DNA of 64,000 bases, from assembly GCF_913774235.1 (NCBI RefSeq), contig NZ_CAJYDW010000002.1, positions 124,001-188,000 on the forward strand. Direction: 5' to 3'. The notes beneath the pieces were generated by a model, which was not told where the DNA came from, made no database searches, and saw only the letters and a list, made by a program, of their open reading frames with translations. Both the position numbers and the translations under genes were made by a program. Shown here piece after piece: positions 7,749 to 15,407 of the stretch; the first letter of the stretch is position 1; each line of letters opens with the position of its first letter. The DNA comes from an uncultured Pseudomonas sp. Lineage in GTDB: Bacteria; Pseudomonadota; Gammaproteobacteria; Pseudomonadales; Pseudomonadaceae.

Positions 7749-9538
7749 TCACGCAGCTACCGTCTTGCTTGGCGCCATCGCCGCGGCGCGCCATGGATCA
7801 TTGGCCCGGGCAATCGCTGCCATGTGAGGAGGGCTGACGCTGTTCCCGCACATGTGCACCTGCTGGCTCTTGGTGAAGGCCTTGCCGTCGGCGCCGCGGT
7901 CGATCTGGTAGTCGTCCGGGAAGCCCTGGGCGCGGTACAGCTCGCGCGGCTGCAGCATGCGCAGGCCGATGTCCACCACCACGTAGGGTGTTCCCTGGAT
8001 GGTTACGGTGACCAGCGCGAGGCGGTCCTTGGTGGTTACCGTGGGGGATGGCTCGTCCGGCCGGCTGGTGTTGTCGGTGCCGTAATAGCTCATTAGGAAG
8101 GCCGCCACGCGCAGGGCGCCGGCTTCGACCTCGGGCGCCAGCTGCAGCTCGACCACCGAGGTCTTGCCACCGCCGCCCGCGGTGACGGTGGGCGCGGGCT
8201 CGTCCAGGCCCTGGCCGATGGAGGCGCCGAACTGGCGGGACAGGAAGGCGGTGACCGCGCCATGGTGCTGGCCCGCCGCGCTGATGGTGTGCAGGGGATC
8301 CTGCGGTGCCCGGGCATCGCAGTTGCCGCGGAGGTGGGCGAGGGTGGCCACCGCCAGGCGCTGCTGGCTGCCCGAGTTGGTCACGGTGGTCATCGGCCGC
8401 TCTACGCTGTGCGCTGGCGTGGTATTGAAGCCGCCATTTGCCTGTTCCAGGAAGGCAGTGCAGACGCCCATAGCATGGGCCGCGCCGGCCGGGCGTTGGC
8501 AGTTGCCGCCGCTGGTGATGGTCGGCATCGGCTCGTCGGCTGCAGCGCCGGCTGAGTCGAAGCGGAATTTCACCAGGTGGGCGGCCGCCACCGCGTGCTT
8601 GATACCGCCCGCCATGACCGTGCCCAGCGGCTTGTCCAGGCCGGGCACCCGAGGCTCCTGGCCGTCCCGCTCGCCGTAGCCGACCGACACCAGGGTCGGA
8701 GCCACGATGGCCCGGTGGTTCTCGGTCAGGATGCTGCCCAGTGGCGCGCCGGCATCGGCAGGCTTTCCGGCATAGGCTGGGCCGCCAAGGCCGACCAGCG
8801 TAGGACTGGCTACCGCGAACGAACCACCCCGCGGCCAGGCGGTGACGGTGTGCAGCGGGTCGGCCGCCGAAAGCGCCGCCTCCCGCGACCAGTTGGCGAT
8901 CGGCACGATGAACGGGTCAGCAGCGTCGAGCACGAATTTCCGCATGCCCTTGGCCACCCGGCGCAGCGTGGCAGCGGCCAGCGGCTTCTTACGCTCGAAG
9001 ATCGAGGGGCAGGGGATCGACCAGTCGATGCACTCGGCCGCGCTCCGCCACTTCTTCTGGCCCTTGGCCGGGGTCTTGGCGTGCGTCGGCGCCGGCCAGA
9101 CGATGGGCTGGCCATCGCAGCGGGCGATCATGAATAGGCGCTCCCGGCTCGTGGGCGCGCCGTAGTCGCAGGCCCGGCCGACTTGCCATTCTCGCGCTTC
9201 CGCGGCTGGCCGCCGGCGGCCTGGCTGTGGTGGGTGCAGTCGGGGCTCATGTGGAACCAGCCGACCGGGCGGCCCGCGCACTCCGCATCGGGGTCGCCCT
9301 CAAAAACGTCGGTGGTGAAGTGCCGTGCGGTGGGGTGGTTGGCGGTGTGCATGCTGATCGCCGCGGCGCTGTGGTTCTTGGCCGTGGCCACCGGGCGCCC
9401 CAGGCCCATCTCCAGGCCGGTACCGGCGCCGCCGCCACCGCAGAAGAAGTCTACGATGATCTCGTCGTCCTGGCTGCTGAATCCCAGTCCGTACTGCGTT
9501 TTGAAGTCGAGCGAAGGCCGCCTCTGGAAGATGGACAT
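7749..9538 (-). pseudogene. Phage C5-cytosine DNA methyltransferase, broken by internal deletion and frameshift
   Basis: The first 110 or so codons (from ATG 9538) give the SAM-binding motif I (VDFFCGGGGAG) and the catalytic Pro-Cys motif in HMSPDCTHHS. At about 9190 the frame changes: QPRKRE is followed directly, in another frame, by EWQVGRACDYGAPTSRERLF, the region of motif VIII onward. In intact relatives a stretch of roughly 70-90 residues holding the ENV motif lies between these blocks, so a deletion that is not a multiple of three removed it. The rest, to 7749, is open and contains a long target-recognition region of degenerate repeats (see findings) and the C-terminal motifs IX-X (MLQPRELYRAQGFPDDY, GNSVSPPH). 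The protein should be inactive. Confidence 0.85.
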
Positions 9539-9624
9539 GTTTATTTCTCAATTGCTAGTTTTTTGAGTAAGCTCGGGCGAAAACACAGCCATCATCGAGC
9601 TGAGTATGGTGTGGGGAGCTATTC

Positions 9625-10248
9625 GTGAAGATCAGGGAAGAGTTGGCCAAGAGTGTTCCTTTCGCACTGCGCTTGTTGTGGGTGGCGCTAATACTAGGAC
9701 CCTTGTCCTGGATAGTTATTAGGACTAACTCCCTTGGATGGGTTTCTGGAGCTGAAGCGGCATCATGGGTCCAGGCGGTAGGATCCATCGGTGCGATAAT
9801 TGGCGCGGGAGCTGTAGCAAACTGGCAGATGCAGAAGAGTCAATCGCAGAGCGAGAAAGATAAAGTAGAAAGACAGCAGGCAATGTATGCGGTGATACAT
9901 AACGCAGCAGAGTGGGCGTCTAGTGCAGGCTCTTTTGTATCCAAGACACCGGAAGACTGGGCTTTCCAAATAAGCTGGAATCTCCATATGGGCCCGTCTT
10001 TCTCAGCGTCGCTGCAAAGTATTACAAAAGTACCTGCTCATGAGCTTGGCAGTCCTTTACTGGTAACTCAGTTCGTCACTATTGTTGGAGGTATGGAAAC
10101 TATAAATAGAGTTGTAGGAGGTTATATGCGGGAGCCGTCTTCGGAGCCTGTTGCTGTATATGCGCATATGGAACAGCAAGCTTTAATAATTAAGCATGCA
10201 TGGTCTAAGTTCGTTGCTGTTTCTGGTTATAAAGATTTCAGACTATGA
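9625..10248 (+). CDS. AT-rich inner-membrane protein of unknown function (moron candidate)
   Basis: 207 residues, GTG start with GGGGAG 8-13 bases upstream. Two transmembrane segments at about 12-33 and 47-70 (ASWVQAVGSIGAIIGAGAVANW) precede a hydrophilic, partly coiled stretch. The base composition is clearly lower in GC than its neighbours, and it runs rightward among leftward genes. These are signs of a separately acquired lysogen gene. Similar two-TM proteins with a WVQAxGSIxAI motif occur in many prophages without known function. Confidence 0.75.
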   Translation: MKIREELAKSVPFALRLLWVALILGPLSWIVIRTNSLGWVSGAEAASWVQAVGSIGAIIGAGAVANWQMQKSQSQSEKDKVERQQAMYAVIHNAAEWASSAGSFVSKTPEDWAFQISWNLHMGPSFSASLQSITKVPAHELGSPLLVTQFVTIVGGMETINRVVGGYMREPSSEPVAVYAHMEQQALIIKHAWSKFVAVSGYKDFRL

Positions 10249-10763
10249 GCTTCCACCTCTACGGGTGGAGAATTATCCATGAACTTATCTATTAAGCTGT
10301 ATTGTGGCTCCTCAACGTGAGCCCAGGCTCCGGTGACGTCGTAGATATGCGCCGCCTGCTCATCGCTGAGGGAGACGCCGCAGGGGTTGGCTATCCAGGC
10401 GCTGCCGACGATGTGGCGCTTGTTGCAGGTGTCCATCAGGCCGCGGTAGTGGTGCGCTATGACGTCGGTCAGCTGCCCGGCCATGTGGATGCCCGGCGTC
10501 GCGATTTCAACTGACTTGATGTACCGCTTGCCCCGTTGATCGATGCAGAAGGCGCTGAGGTAGATCGTCCACGGGTGAGGGATATCGTTGATCGCCGTCA
10601 CCAGGGCGCTGCCGCAGACGATCTTCTTCGCGCGCTGCATGTGGATCAGGCCCTTGCCACCGTGCGGGTCGATGTTGATCACCCCGACGTGGTTGGTGCG
10701 CAGCAGGGCGCGGCTGGCGCGCTCATGCCGAGCGCGGGTGTTGTTCGGCTTGCGCTTGCCCAT
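10227..10763 (-). CDS. Conserved Pseudomonas-phage hypothetical protein
   Basis: 178 residues from ATG 10763 with GGAGG close upstream. Basic N-terminus (MGKRKPNNTRARHERASRALL). No domain recognised. It overlaps the upstream leftward gene by 41 bases and converges on the AT-rich membrane protein with a 22-base overlap of the two ends. Confidence 0.65.
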   Translation of the reverse strand: MGKRKPNNTRARHERASRALLRTNHVGVINIDPHGGKGLIHMQRAKKIVCGSALVTAINDIPHPWTIYLSAFCIDQRGKRYIKSVEIATPGIHMAGQLTDVIAHHYRGLMDTCNKRHIVGSAWIANPCGVSLSDEQAAHIYDVTGAWAHVEEPQYSLIDKFMDNSPPVEVEAHSLKSL

Positions 10764-11028
10764 CGGGAGCCTCCAGCGTCTGCAGCAGGTCGGCGAAGGT
10801 GGCAGCGTGCTGATCGGCTGCGCGCTTCTTGGATCGGGACTCAGCAGCAATACCCCGCACCCGGGGCGCGCTGCTGTTGAACTCGGCGGGGCGGGTCAGC
10901 TCGGCCGGAGCCAGGTAGGGAAGGGTGGCGATGCTGCCGCCGGCGGCCAGGTACTGCTCAACGGCCTGGCCCAGACTGGCGCGCTGCGGCTCTCGCGCCC
11001 GGATGTCGTGCTGGAAGTCGGGGATCAT
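10723..11028 (-). CDS. Hypothetical early phage protein
   Basis: 101 residues. ATG overlaps the stop of the gene before it (ATGA), and GGGGAG precedes it. No known domain; the middle is Ala/Pro-rich and the C-terminus hydrophilic. It belongs to the leftward early operon. Confidence 0.6.
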   Translation of the reverse strand: MIPDFQHDIRAREPQRASLGQAVEQYLAAGGSIATLPYLAPAELTRPAEFNSSAPRVRGIAAESRSKKRAADQHAATFADLLQTLEAPDGQAQAEQHPRSA

Positions 11029-11243
11029 GCGGTGAGCTCCCCTTCAGTGCGCAGCAGGTTGTCGACCAGGCCGCGAGCCGCCTGCCACTTCGCCAAGGCA
11101 TCGCCATGCTTGGCCAGGCTACGGCAGGGGACCAGGAGCCGGTGGCGGCCAACTTCCACCACTCGACGACCCAGCTCCAGCTGGATGATGGAAACGACAC
11201 CGCGATCCACAACTGCAGGGTGAAGCAGAACCTGTGCGCTCAT
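11025..11243 (-). CDS. Small hypothetical early phage protein
   Basis: 72 residues (MSAQVLLHPAVVDRGVVSII...). It is translationally coupled to the next gene by ATGA. The GRRVVEVGRHRLLVP stretch looks like a beta-rich fold. Function unknown. Confidence 0.6.
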   Translation of the reverse strand: MSAQVLLHPAVVDRGVVSIIQLELGRRVVEVGRHRLLVPCRSLAKHGDALAKWQAARGLVDNLLRTEGELTA

Positions 11244-11763
11244 GGCGAAGGCCTCGATGGGGAAGGGGAAGAAAAGGGCCAGGCTGCGCCGCTGGGGGGG
11301 AGCGACCGAGTGCGACCTGGCGAAAAGGGGCCGGCTTCAGGGTTGAACCGTGGCCGGCGGTGATGCAGTGCCAGCTCCTGTTGGCGCTTGCCAGCTGGCG
11401 CGACGTCCGGTCTTCTGCATCGGAGAGGGGTCGGGACATCAGGGCGTTACCCCTACTTACGTCCACCCGCTCGATTCTGGTATTGGCCGTACAGGACGGC
11501 CCAGGTGATTGGTGGTCTTTGCTCTTCCAAGCGCTGCAGCCCACTCGGGCGCGCCCCAACCCCTCTCCGATGAAGTCCCCGTGACGTGGGGAATACGGCC
11601 TGGCCCTCGGCGGAGGCAGATGCTGGTGAACCGATGCCAGGCTGCCGGTGATGTGCGCTCCGCCGGCTGGCGCTCCTGGGTATCCGCCGGGTCGGCCCGC
11701 CAGGTCGGGGTTAGATTCAGCTGCTAGATTGAAATGCTTGCCCGACTGGGCGGGGCAGCAAAG
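11244..11763. other. 520-base stretch without a convincing gene
   Basis: Open frames on both strands exist but have Arg/Ser/Pro-rich shadow composition and no ribosome site. The best leftward candidate begins near 11439 (MSRPLSDAEDRTSRQLASA) and reads into the next gene in another frame. I do not call it. Confidence 0.5.
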
Positions 11764-12015
11764 TCACTGGGCGGGAAAGCCATGTAGCTCTTCGATCATT
11801 TCTAGGAAGGCGACTCGCTGCTCCTCGATCATTGCGAAGCCCTTGCGTCGCAACTCCATCTTTTCGTAAAACTCTGCAGCCGGTAGCGATACCATGGCAT
11901 CTGCATCATCTGTTTCTGCTACGAGCTTCCAGCCTTCGCCGCTTTTCTCGTTCTGCTCTTGTATTGCCTGCAGCACAGTTTTTCCGCTTATCAGTCGTGC
12001 ATTCAGGTAGTCCAC
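11764..12015 (-). CDS. Small hypothetical early phage protein
   Basis: 83 residues from a GTG at 12015 with AGAGGAA about 8 bases upstream. Acidic and helical, with a C-terminal KMELRRKGFAMIEEQRVAFLEMIEEL helix. No family recognised. Confidence 0.6.
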   Translation of the reverse strand: MDYLNARLISGKTVLQAIQEQNEKSGEGWKLVAETDDADAMVSLPAAEFYEKMELRRKGFAMIEEQRVAFLEMIEELHGFPAQ

Positions 12016-12159
12016 TGGGCATTCCTCTGTAGTGGGGCTCGCATGCTATCAGCGCGATTTTGTAATCCTCGCAGATATCCGCCTGAGGACCGCAGCATGG
12101 AGTGCGAGGCAGAGCCACCGGACTCAAGGTCGACACACCACATCGGCAATCCTATTTGG

Positions 12160-12534
12160 TCATGCGTAGATCTCCGGGGATTCAGCGCGGCGCATCATCC
12201 GTACCTGGGCGGTGCGTCGCTCAGGGGCTCGGCGGTCGCGGCGCATTGGGTCTTCGTCGAGGAAGGCATGGGCAACCACCAGGGCGGCCAGCATCATGCA
12301 GAGCGGGCTGATGATCTGGCGGCGCATCGCTTCGGCGACCAGCTGCGGCGCCCTGGCCACGCCGAGCTTGAACATCGCGCTCGACACGCGTTTGGTGACG
12401 GTCATCGGCGCGATGGCCATGTCGCGCGCGATTTGCTTGTGGGTCAGGCCGCTGGCCAGGCCCATCACGCATTCCAGTTCTCGGGGAGCCAGGCCCATGC
12501 CCAGGCGTCCTTGCCATTGCCCAACTACGATCAT
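12160..12534 (-). CDS. LuxR-type HTH protein with membrane tail
   Basis: 124 residues. Residues 16-75 form a GerE/LuxR C-terminal helix-turn-helix (LAPRELECVMGLASGLTHKQIARDMAIAPMTV split over the helices). A hydrophobic stretch (SPLCMMLAALVVAHAFL) then suggests one membrane segment, with a basic tail. There is no ligand or receiver domain. Such small LuxR-HTH proteins recur in Pseudomonas prophages; the target is unknown. Confidence 0.75.
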   Translation of the reverse strand: MIVVGQWQGRLGMGLAPRELECVMGLASGLTHKQIARDMAIAPMTVTKRVSSAMFKLGVARAPQLVAEAMRRQIISPLCMMLAALVVAHAFLDEDPMRRDRRAPERRTAQVRMMRRAESPEIYA

Positions 12535-12545
12535 GGTGGTTGTCC

Positions 12546-12770
12546 CTACGCCGCGGTGGCGTGCTGCTGGTACTGCTGGATGAGCTCTTCGAAGCCTGCC
12601 AGGGTGCGCTGGAAGTAGAGGCGAAGGCCGGGGCTGTCTGCGTGCTGCATCTCGCGCCGGTACAGGGCGGCCATGACCTCGGCATGCGGCAGCATTACGG
12701 TGTGGAGAACGTATGGGTCAGAGCAGGCTTCAATCTCGCTGCGAAGCCAGGCTGCATAGGTCAGGCTCAT
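12546..12770 (-). CDS. Small hypothetical early phage protein
   Basis: 74 residues from ATG 12770, which overlaps the stop of the LexA-HTH gene (ATGA). Helical: YAAWLRSEIEACSDPYV then QRTLAGFEELIQQYQQH. Function unknown. Confidence 0.65.
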   Translation of the reverse strand: MSLTYAAWLRSEIEACSDPYVLHTVMLPHAEVMAALYRREMQHADSPGLRLYFQRTLAGFEELIQQYQQHATAA

Positions 12771-12991
12771 GGCGGTGTCCTCACCAGGCGAATGCCGCGG
12801 GAGATACCCGGCAGCAGCTTCAGAAATCCTTTCTTTTCCAGCGCCGCCAGGTGCTCCTGGGCGCCGTTGTGCGATGACATGCCCATGGCCTGGGCCAGCT
12901 CGGCGCGGGTGGGCGGCATCTCGTGCTGCTGGATGAAGGACTGCACCGCCTCCAGCACCTGCCGCTGTCGCGGCGTCAGCTCGTCGGCCAT
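12767..12991 (-). CDS. LexA-type winged-helix DNA-binding protein
   Basis: 74 residues from ATG 12991, chosen because AGGAGG lies 5 bases upstream; a GTG at 13072 is an alternative without a good site. LTPRQRQVLEAVQSFIQQHE ... PPTRAELAQAMGMSS is the LexA N-terminal DNA-binding domain. The C-terminal protease domain of LexA is absent, so it cannot self-cleave. It may compete for LexA-like operators or regulate the leftward operon. Confidence 0.8.
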   Translation of the reverse strand: MADELTPRQRQVLEAVQSFIQQHEMPPTRAELAQAMGMSSHNGAQEHLAALEKKGFLKLLPGISRGIRLVRTPP

Positions 12992-13616
12992 GGCGGCCTC
13001 CTGTTCGGGTGGCATCCCGTCTGGCCCTCGTGGGAAGGCCAGCCAGTGATGCGTTGTGTTTGTCGCGCGCACCTGCTGGGCTCTTGCGCGACCGCATACT
13101 CATCAGTTCGATATGGCTCGCTGCCGATGCCTGCAGCTAAAGCCTTCTGTAGGTTGGCGTGGGGCTTCCCTGGTCATGGCGCCGTGGGCATCGTGTTCGT
13201 TTCGCCATGGTCATCGGGCCATACAACTCGCCGCGTACAGCCCCGGTGCCCGATGTGGTGTAGGCACACGACGAGAGGTCCGGCGCGCCCTTCGCCGAGG
13301 CTAGGCGCGCTAATTCGAATCGGTGTTGCTGTCCTCCGTTTTAGGCCACGGTGGGCTGGGCGCGTCTTGCTCTCCACCACGCGTATCGCCGGGGTCTTCC
13401 CTCTGGCCGGTCTCCACTCTCTGGGTGGTGTGCGGCTGGCTTGCGTGGCTTCGCTCGGCAGGGTGTATTGCCGAGGCCAGTACCAGAGCTGGCATGGGAG
13501 CCGAAACTTGTAGCCCGCGCTGTACGCCTGGTGGCGGATCGGCTCGCGGGGATCCCGAATTGTTGAAAGAGCAGGGCGGCTTTCGCTGCCGGCAGGTTGT
13601 GACCTGCGATGGAGTA

Positions 13617-13660
13617 AATATGTACCATAGGTTCAATATCGGTCAAGTACCAAAAGTACA
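13617..13660 (-). promoter_or_regulatory. Leftward early promoter with two CI-type operators
   Basis: On the minus strand, TTGACC (13646-13641) and CATATT (13622-13617) are spaced by 18 bases. Two sites of the form TGnAC-N5-GTnCA overlap it: TGTAC-CATAG-GTTCA (13621-13635) between the boxes, and AGTAC-CAAAA-GTACA (13646-13660) over the -35 box. The same site form occurs between cI and cro, so this is the likely pL/OL. Confidence 0.65.
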
Positions 13661-13677
13661 GATTTTTCTCAGGGCAT

Positions 13678-13704
13678 GAAAAAGCCCGCTCGGCGGCGGG
13701 CTTC
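13678..13704 (-). terminator. Terminator of the DUF1654 gene
   Basis: AAGCCCGC and GCGGGCTT arms are flanked by an A-run on the left, which is a T-run on the minus strand just after the DUF1654 stop codon. It may work in both directions. Confidence 0.75.
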
Positions 13705-13717
13705 TTTTGACAGCAGG

Positions 13718-13978
13718 TCATTCTTCTTTCGGTACCGTCCAGAACACCTGGACATGGCCATCATCGCGATGCGCGATCGTCACATTGTCGTTCTCGCCGA
13801 TCTCGTCCAGTACCCGGTCCCAGGCTTTAGGATCATCGCCTGGGTAGCGCTCCAGCAGCGCGGCCTTGTCTTTCTGCGCGGCCGGGGCGTTGATGGCTCG
13901 CATGACACGCTGGGATAGCAGCGTGTAGGCGTCCACTGGCGGGAGGGGCTGTTCGGCGGTGGAAACGGTGCGCGGCAT
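13718..13978 (-). CDS. DUF1654 family protein under LexA control
   Basis: 86 residues; AAGGAG 8 bases before the ATG. The region LLSQRVMRAINAPAAQKDKAA ... YPGDDPKAWDRVLDEI matches DUF1654, a family largely restricted to pseudomonads and their phages. A LexA box lies 24 bases upstream, and a hairpin terminator follows, so it is a single-gene SOS unit. Molecular role unknown. Confidence 0.8.
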   Translation of the reverse strand: MPRTVSTAEQPLPPVDAYTLLSQRVMRAINAPAAQKDKAALLERYPGDDPKAWDRVLDEIGENDNVTIAHRDDGHVQVFWTVPKEE

Positions 13979-14001
13979 CGGGATGGCTCCTTGCTGTGAT
14001 A

Positions 14002-14017
14002 CTGTTCAAATATACAG
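14002..14017 (-). promoter_or_regulatory. LexA (SOS) box upstream of the DUF1654 gene
   Basis: CTG-N10-CAG; on the minus strand it reads CTGTATATTTGAACAG, close to the Pseudomonas consensus CTGTATATATATACAG. It covers the likely -10 region of the leftward gene. Confidence 0.75.
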
Positions 14018-14157
14018 TAGTGTAGCGAGGCGGGAGCCGCAAGGCGATATTTCGTATTTGCTACAGCGCGTCGGGCGCACAGGCCGCCAGGAGACCACGG
14101 GCGTATCATGACGCCCGCATCAGATCAGGAGACGACTTTCAGGCTCGCTGTGGCTGA

Positions 14158-14394
14158 TTATTCCCAGCCAAGATGCCTGTAGGGGATCATGTCCTGTTCA
14201 GGAAAGTCAGTGACGTATTCACCCCACTGCATGTACTCGTAGTATTTGGTCATCGCCTCGAAATAACACTCAGCTTCAACCTCCCACACAAGCTTTGCGT
14301 CCGGATGCAGGAGCGCACGCGCACCATCCCCATGAGCTCCTGCGAGACAGAAGGTCTGGCAACCTTCAGGTTCCTGCCAAAGTTCATGGTTCAT
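14158..14394 (-). CDS. Small conserved hypothetical phage protein
   Basis: 78 residues (MNHELWQEPEGCQTFCLAG ... YRHLGWE). Aromatic and acidic; two Cys near the N-terminus. The composition and codon use are gene-like. No function known to me. Confidence 0.65.
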   Translation of the reverse strand: MNHELWQEPEGCQTFCLAGAHGDGARALLHPDAKLVWEVEAECYFEAMTKYYEYMQWGEYVTDFPEQDMIPYRHLGWE

Positions 14395-14402
14395 TCTTGT
14401 AG

Positions 14403-14531
14403 CTCGGTGATAAGGGGAAGGGCTGGCGCGCCTGGGCCGACCTGGAGCTTGCCGGCATGGAGCCCGCGCAGTACGGCAACATGGTGAAGGCGGAGATGAA
14501 CCGCCTGCAGCGCGGCCAGCTGCGCGAGTGA
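14403..14531 (+). pseudogene. C-terminal remnant of a phage protein
   Basis: Open frame with no start codon, reading GDKGKGWRAWADLELAGMEP then QYGNMVKAEMNRLQRGQLRE and a stop. The amino-acid content is protein-like, but nothing upstream continues it, since a stop precedes it by one codon. It points rightward, against the neighbouring genes. I read it as a leftover of a recombination event; parent gene unknown. Confidence 0.45.
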
Positions 14532-14574
14532 TATCTAATATACAAGCACCCGGTGTCGATGGAGCTAAACAAGG

Positions 14575-14892
14575 CTACTTCGACTTGACTGCTTCAAAGA
14601 TTCGGTCGAGTTTCGCATCGAGGTTATTAAATCGAGTTTCAAGTTTGTCGAAGTCCTTCTCCACCCTGATAAGGCGTCCTTCAGCTTTGTCCTCCGATCT
14701 TTCGGCATATCGTGCGGAGTCGTCGCGCTGACTTTTCAGGTCCTGCTTTATCTCCAGCCTGACTTTCTCGATAGAGCTATTCACATCGCTATACATTACC
14801 CAAGCACCACCCAGAACGATCACAGCAGCAGTTGCAGCTGTTGCGAACGGACTATTCGCGAAGCGATGCCATACACTGGTGTTTTCGCTCAT
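14575..14892 (-). CDS. Membrane-anchored coiled-coil protein
   Basis: 105 residues from ATG 14892. One transmembrane segment (about 17-38, TAATAAVIVLGGAWVMYSDV) precedes a long charged heptad region ending LETRFNNLDAKLDRIFEAVK. Lower GC than the structural genes. Function unknown; it might act at the membrane in lysogens. The frame is open further upstream but there overlaps the zinc-ribbon gene. Confidence 0.6.
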   Translation of the reverse strand: MSENTSVWHRFANSPFATAATAAVIVLGGAWVMYSDVNSSIEKVRLEIKQDLKSQRDDSARYAERSEDKAEGRLIRVEKDFDKLETRFNNLDAKLDRIFEAVKSK

Positions 14893-14992
14893 ATTGGAGT
14901 GATCTACGCTGCTGAGGGATTCAAAGCTTGAAGAGTGCGGCGAATGCTCCGGATAGTATGCCTGTTGCCTGCTTCTTGCGCCAGTTGATGAG

Positions 14993-15316
14993 CTATTGCG
15001 CGTCCTGCTGAATCTCGGGCTTTCCATTGAGCACCCACTTGGTAATGCGATTTGCGTTGAAAATTCTCATGTTGCCGCATCTCTGGCACGTTGTATGCAG
15101 CAGCCAGACAGAGCTTGAGGGTTTACGCACTGAGACAATTTGGCCTATTGATAGGAGAGAGTCGCTGCCTTCCTCCATGCTTATTCCCCACTCGTCCGCA
15201 CCACATGCTTCGCATGCAGTAGCACCCGCAGTGTTCAGAAATTCAACAAAATCATCGTAGGTGAGCTTGCGAATTTCATCATCAAGGCCATCTAGCGCTT
15301 GAGTTTCATCAGTCAT
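14993..15316 (-). CDS. Small zinc-ribbon-like hypothetical protein
   Basis: 107 residues from ATG 15316; a second ATG two codons upstream (15322) is also possible. Two Cys pairs, ACEACGADEWG and TCQRCGNMRIF, are spaced as in a treble-clef or ribbon zinc site. N-terminus acidic. It sits directly downstream of cI in the lysogenic transcript, so it may be expressed in the lysogen. Confidence 0.65.
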   Translation of the reverse strand: MTDETQALDGLDDEIRKLTYDDFVEFLNTAGATACEACGADEWGISMEEGSDSLLSIGQIVSVRKPSSSVWLLHTTCQRCGNMRIFNANRITKWVLNGKPEIQQDAQ

Positions 15317-15407
15317 TACCATTCGCCTGATAAATAGGTTTCATTTAAAGATATCTGCTGACTTTCAGGACTCTAGTTCGTAGAGCTATGCTACCCCTAA
15401 GCAGTAT

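Larger units (their letters stand above)
12992..13717. other. 726-base region with leftward promoter, operators and no certain gene
   Basis: Holds the pL-like promoter and operators (13621-13660), the perfect palindrome GCAGGT-TGTG-ACCTGC (13592-13607) and a terminator (13678-13704). Two overlapping leftward frames are possible: 13310-13495 (61 residues, MPALVLASAIHPAERSHA..., hydrophilic) and 13341-13628 (MVHIYSIAGHNLPAAKAALL...). Neither has a ribosome site, and the second would start upstream of the predicted transcription start. A long leader of about 600 bases is the alternative. Confidence 0.5.

Noticed and set aside
11119-11559. Leftward frame MGRARVGCSAWKSK...
   Set aside because: Overlaps a coupled small gene in another frame; low-quality composition (Arg, Ser, Pro, Cys).
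13341-13628. Leftward frame starting MVHIYSIAGHNLPAAKAALL
   Set aside because: Start codon lies upstream of the predicted pL start and has no ribosome site; an overlapping frame is equally good. Left uncalled.
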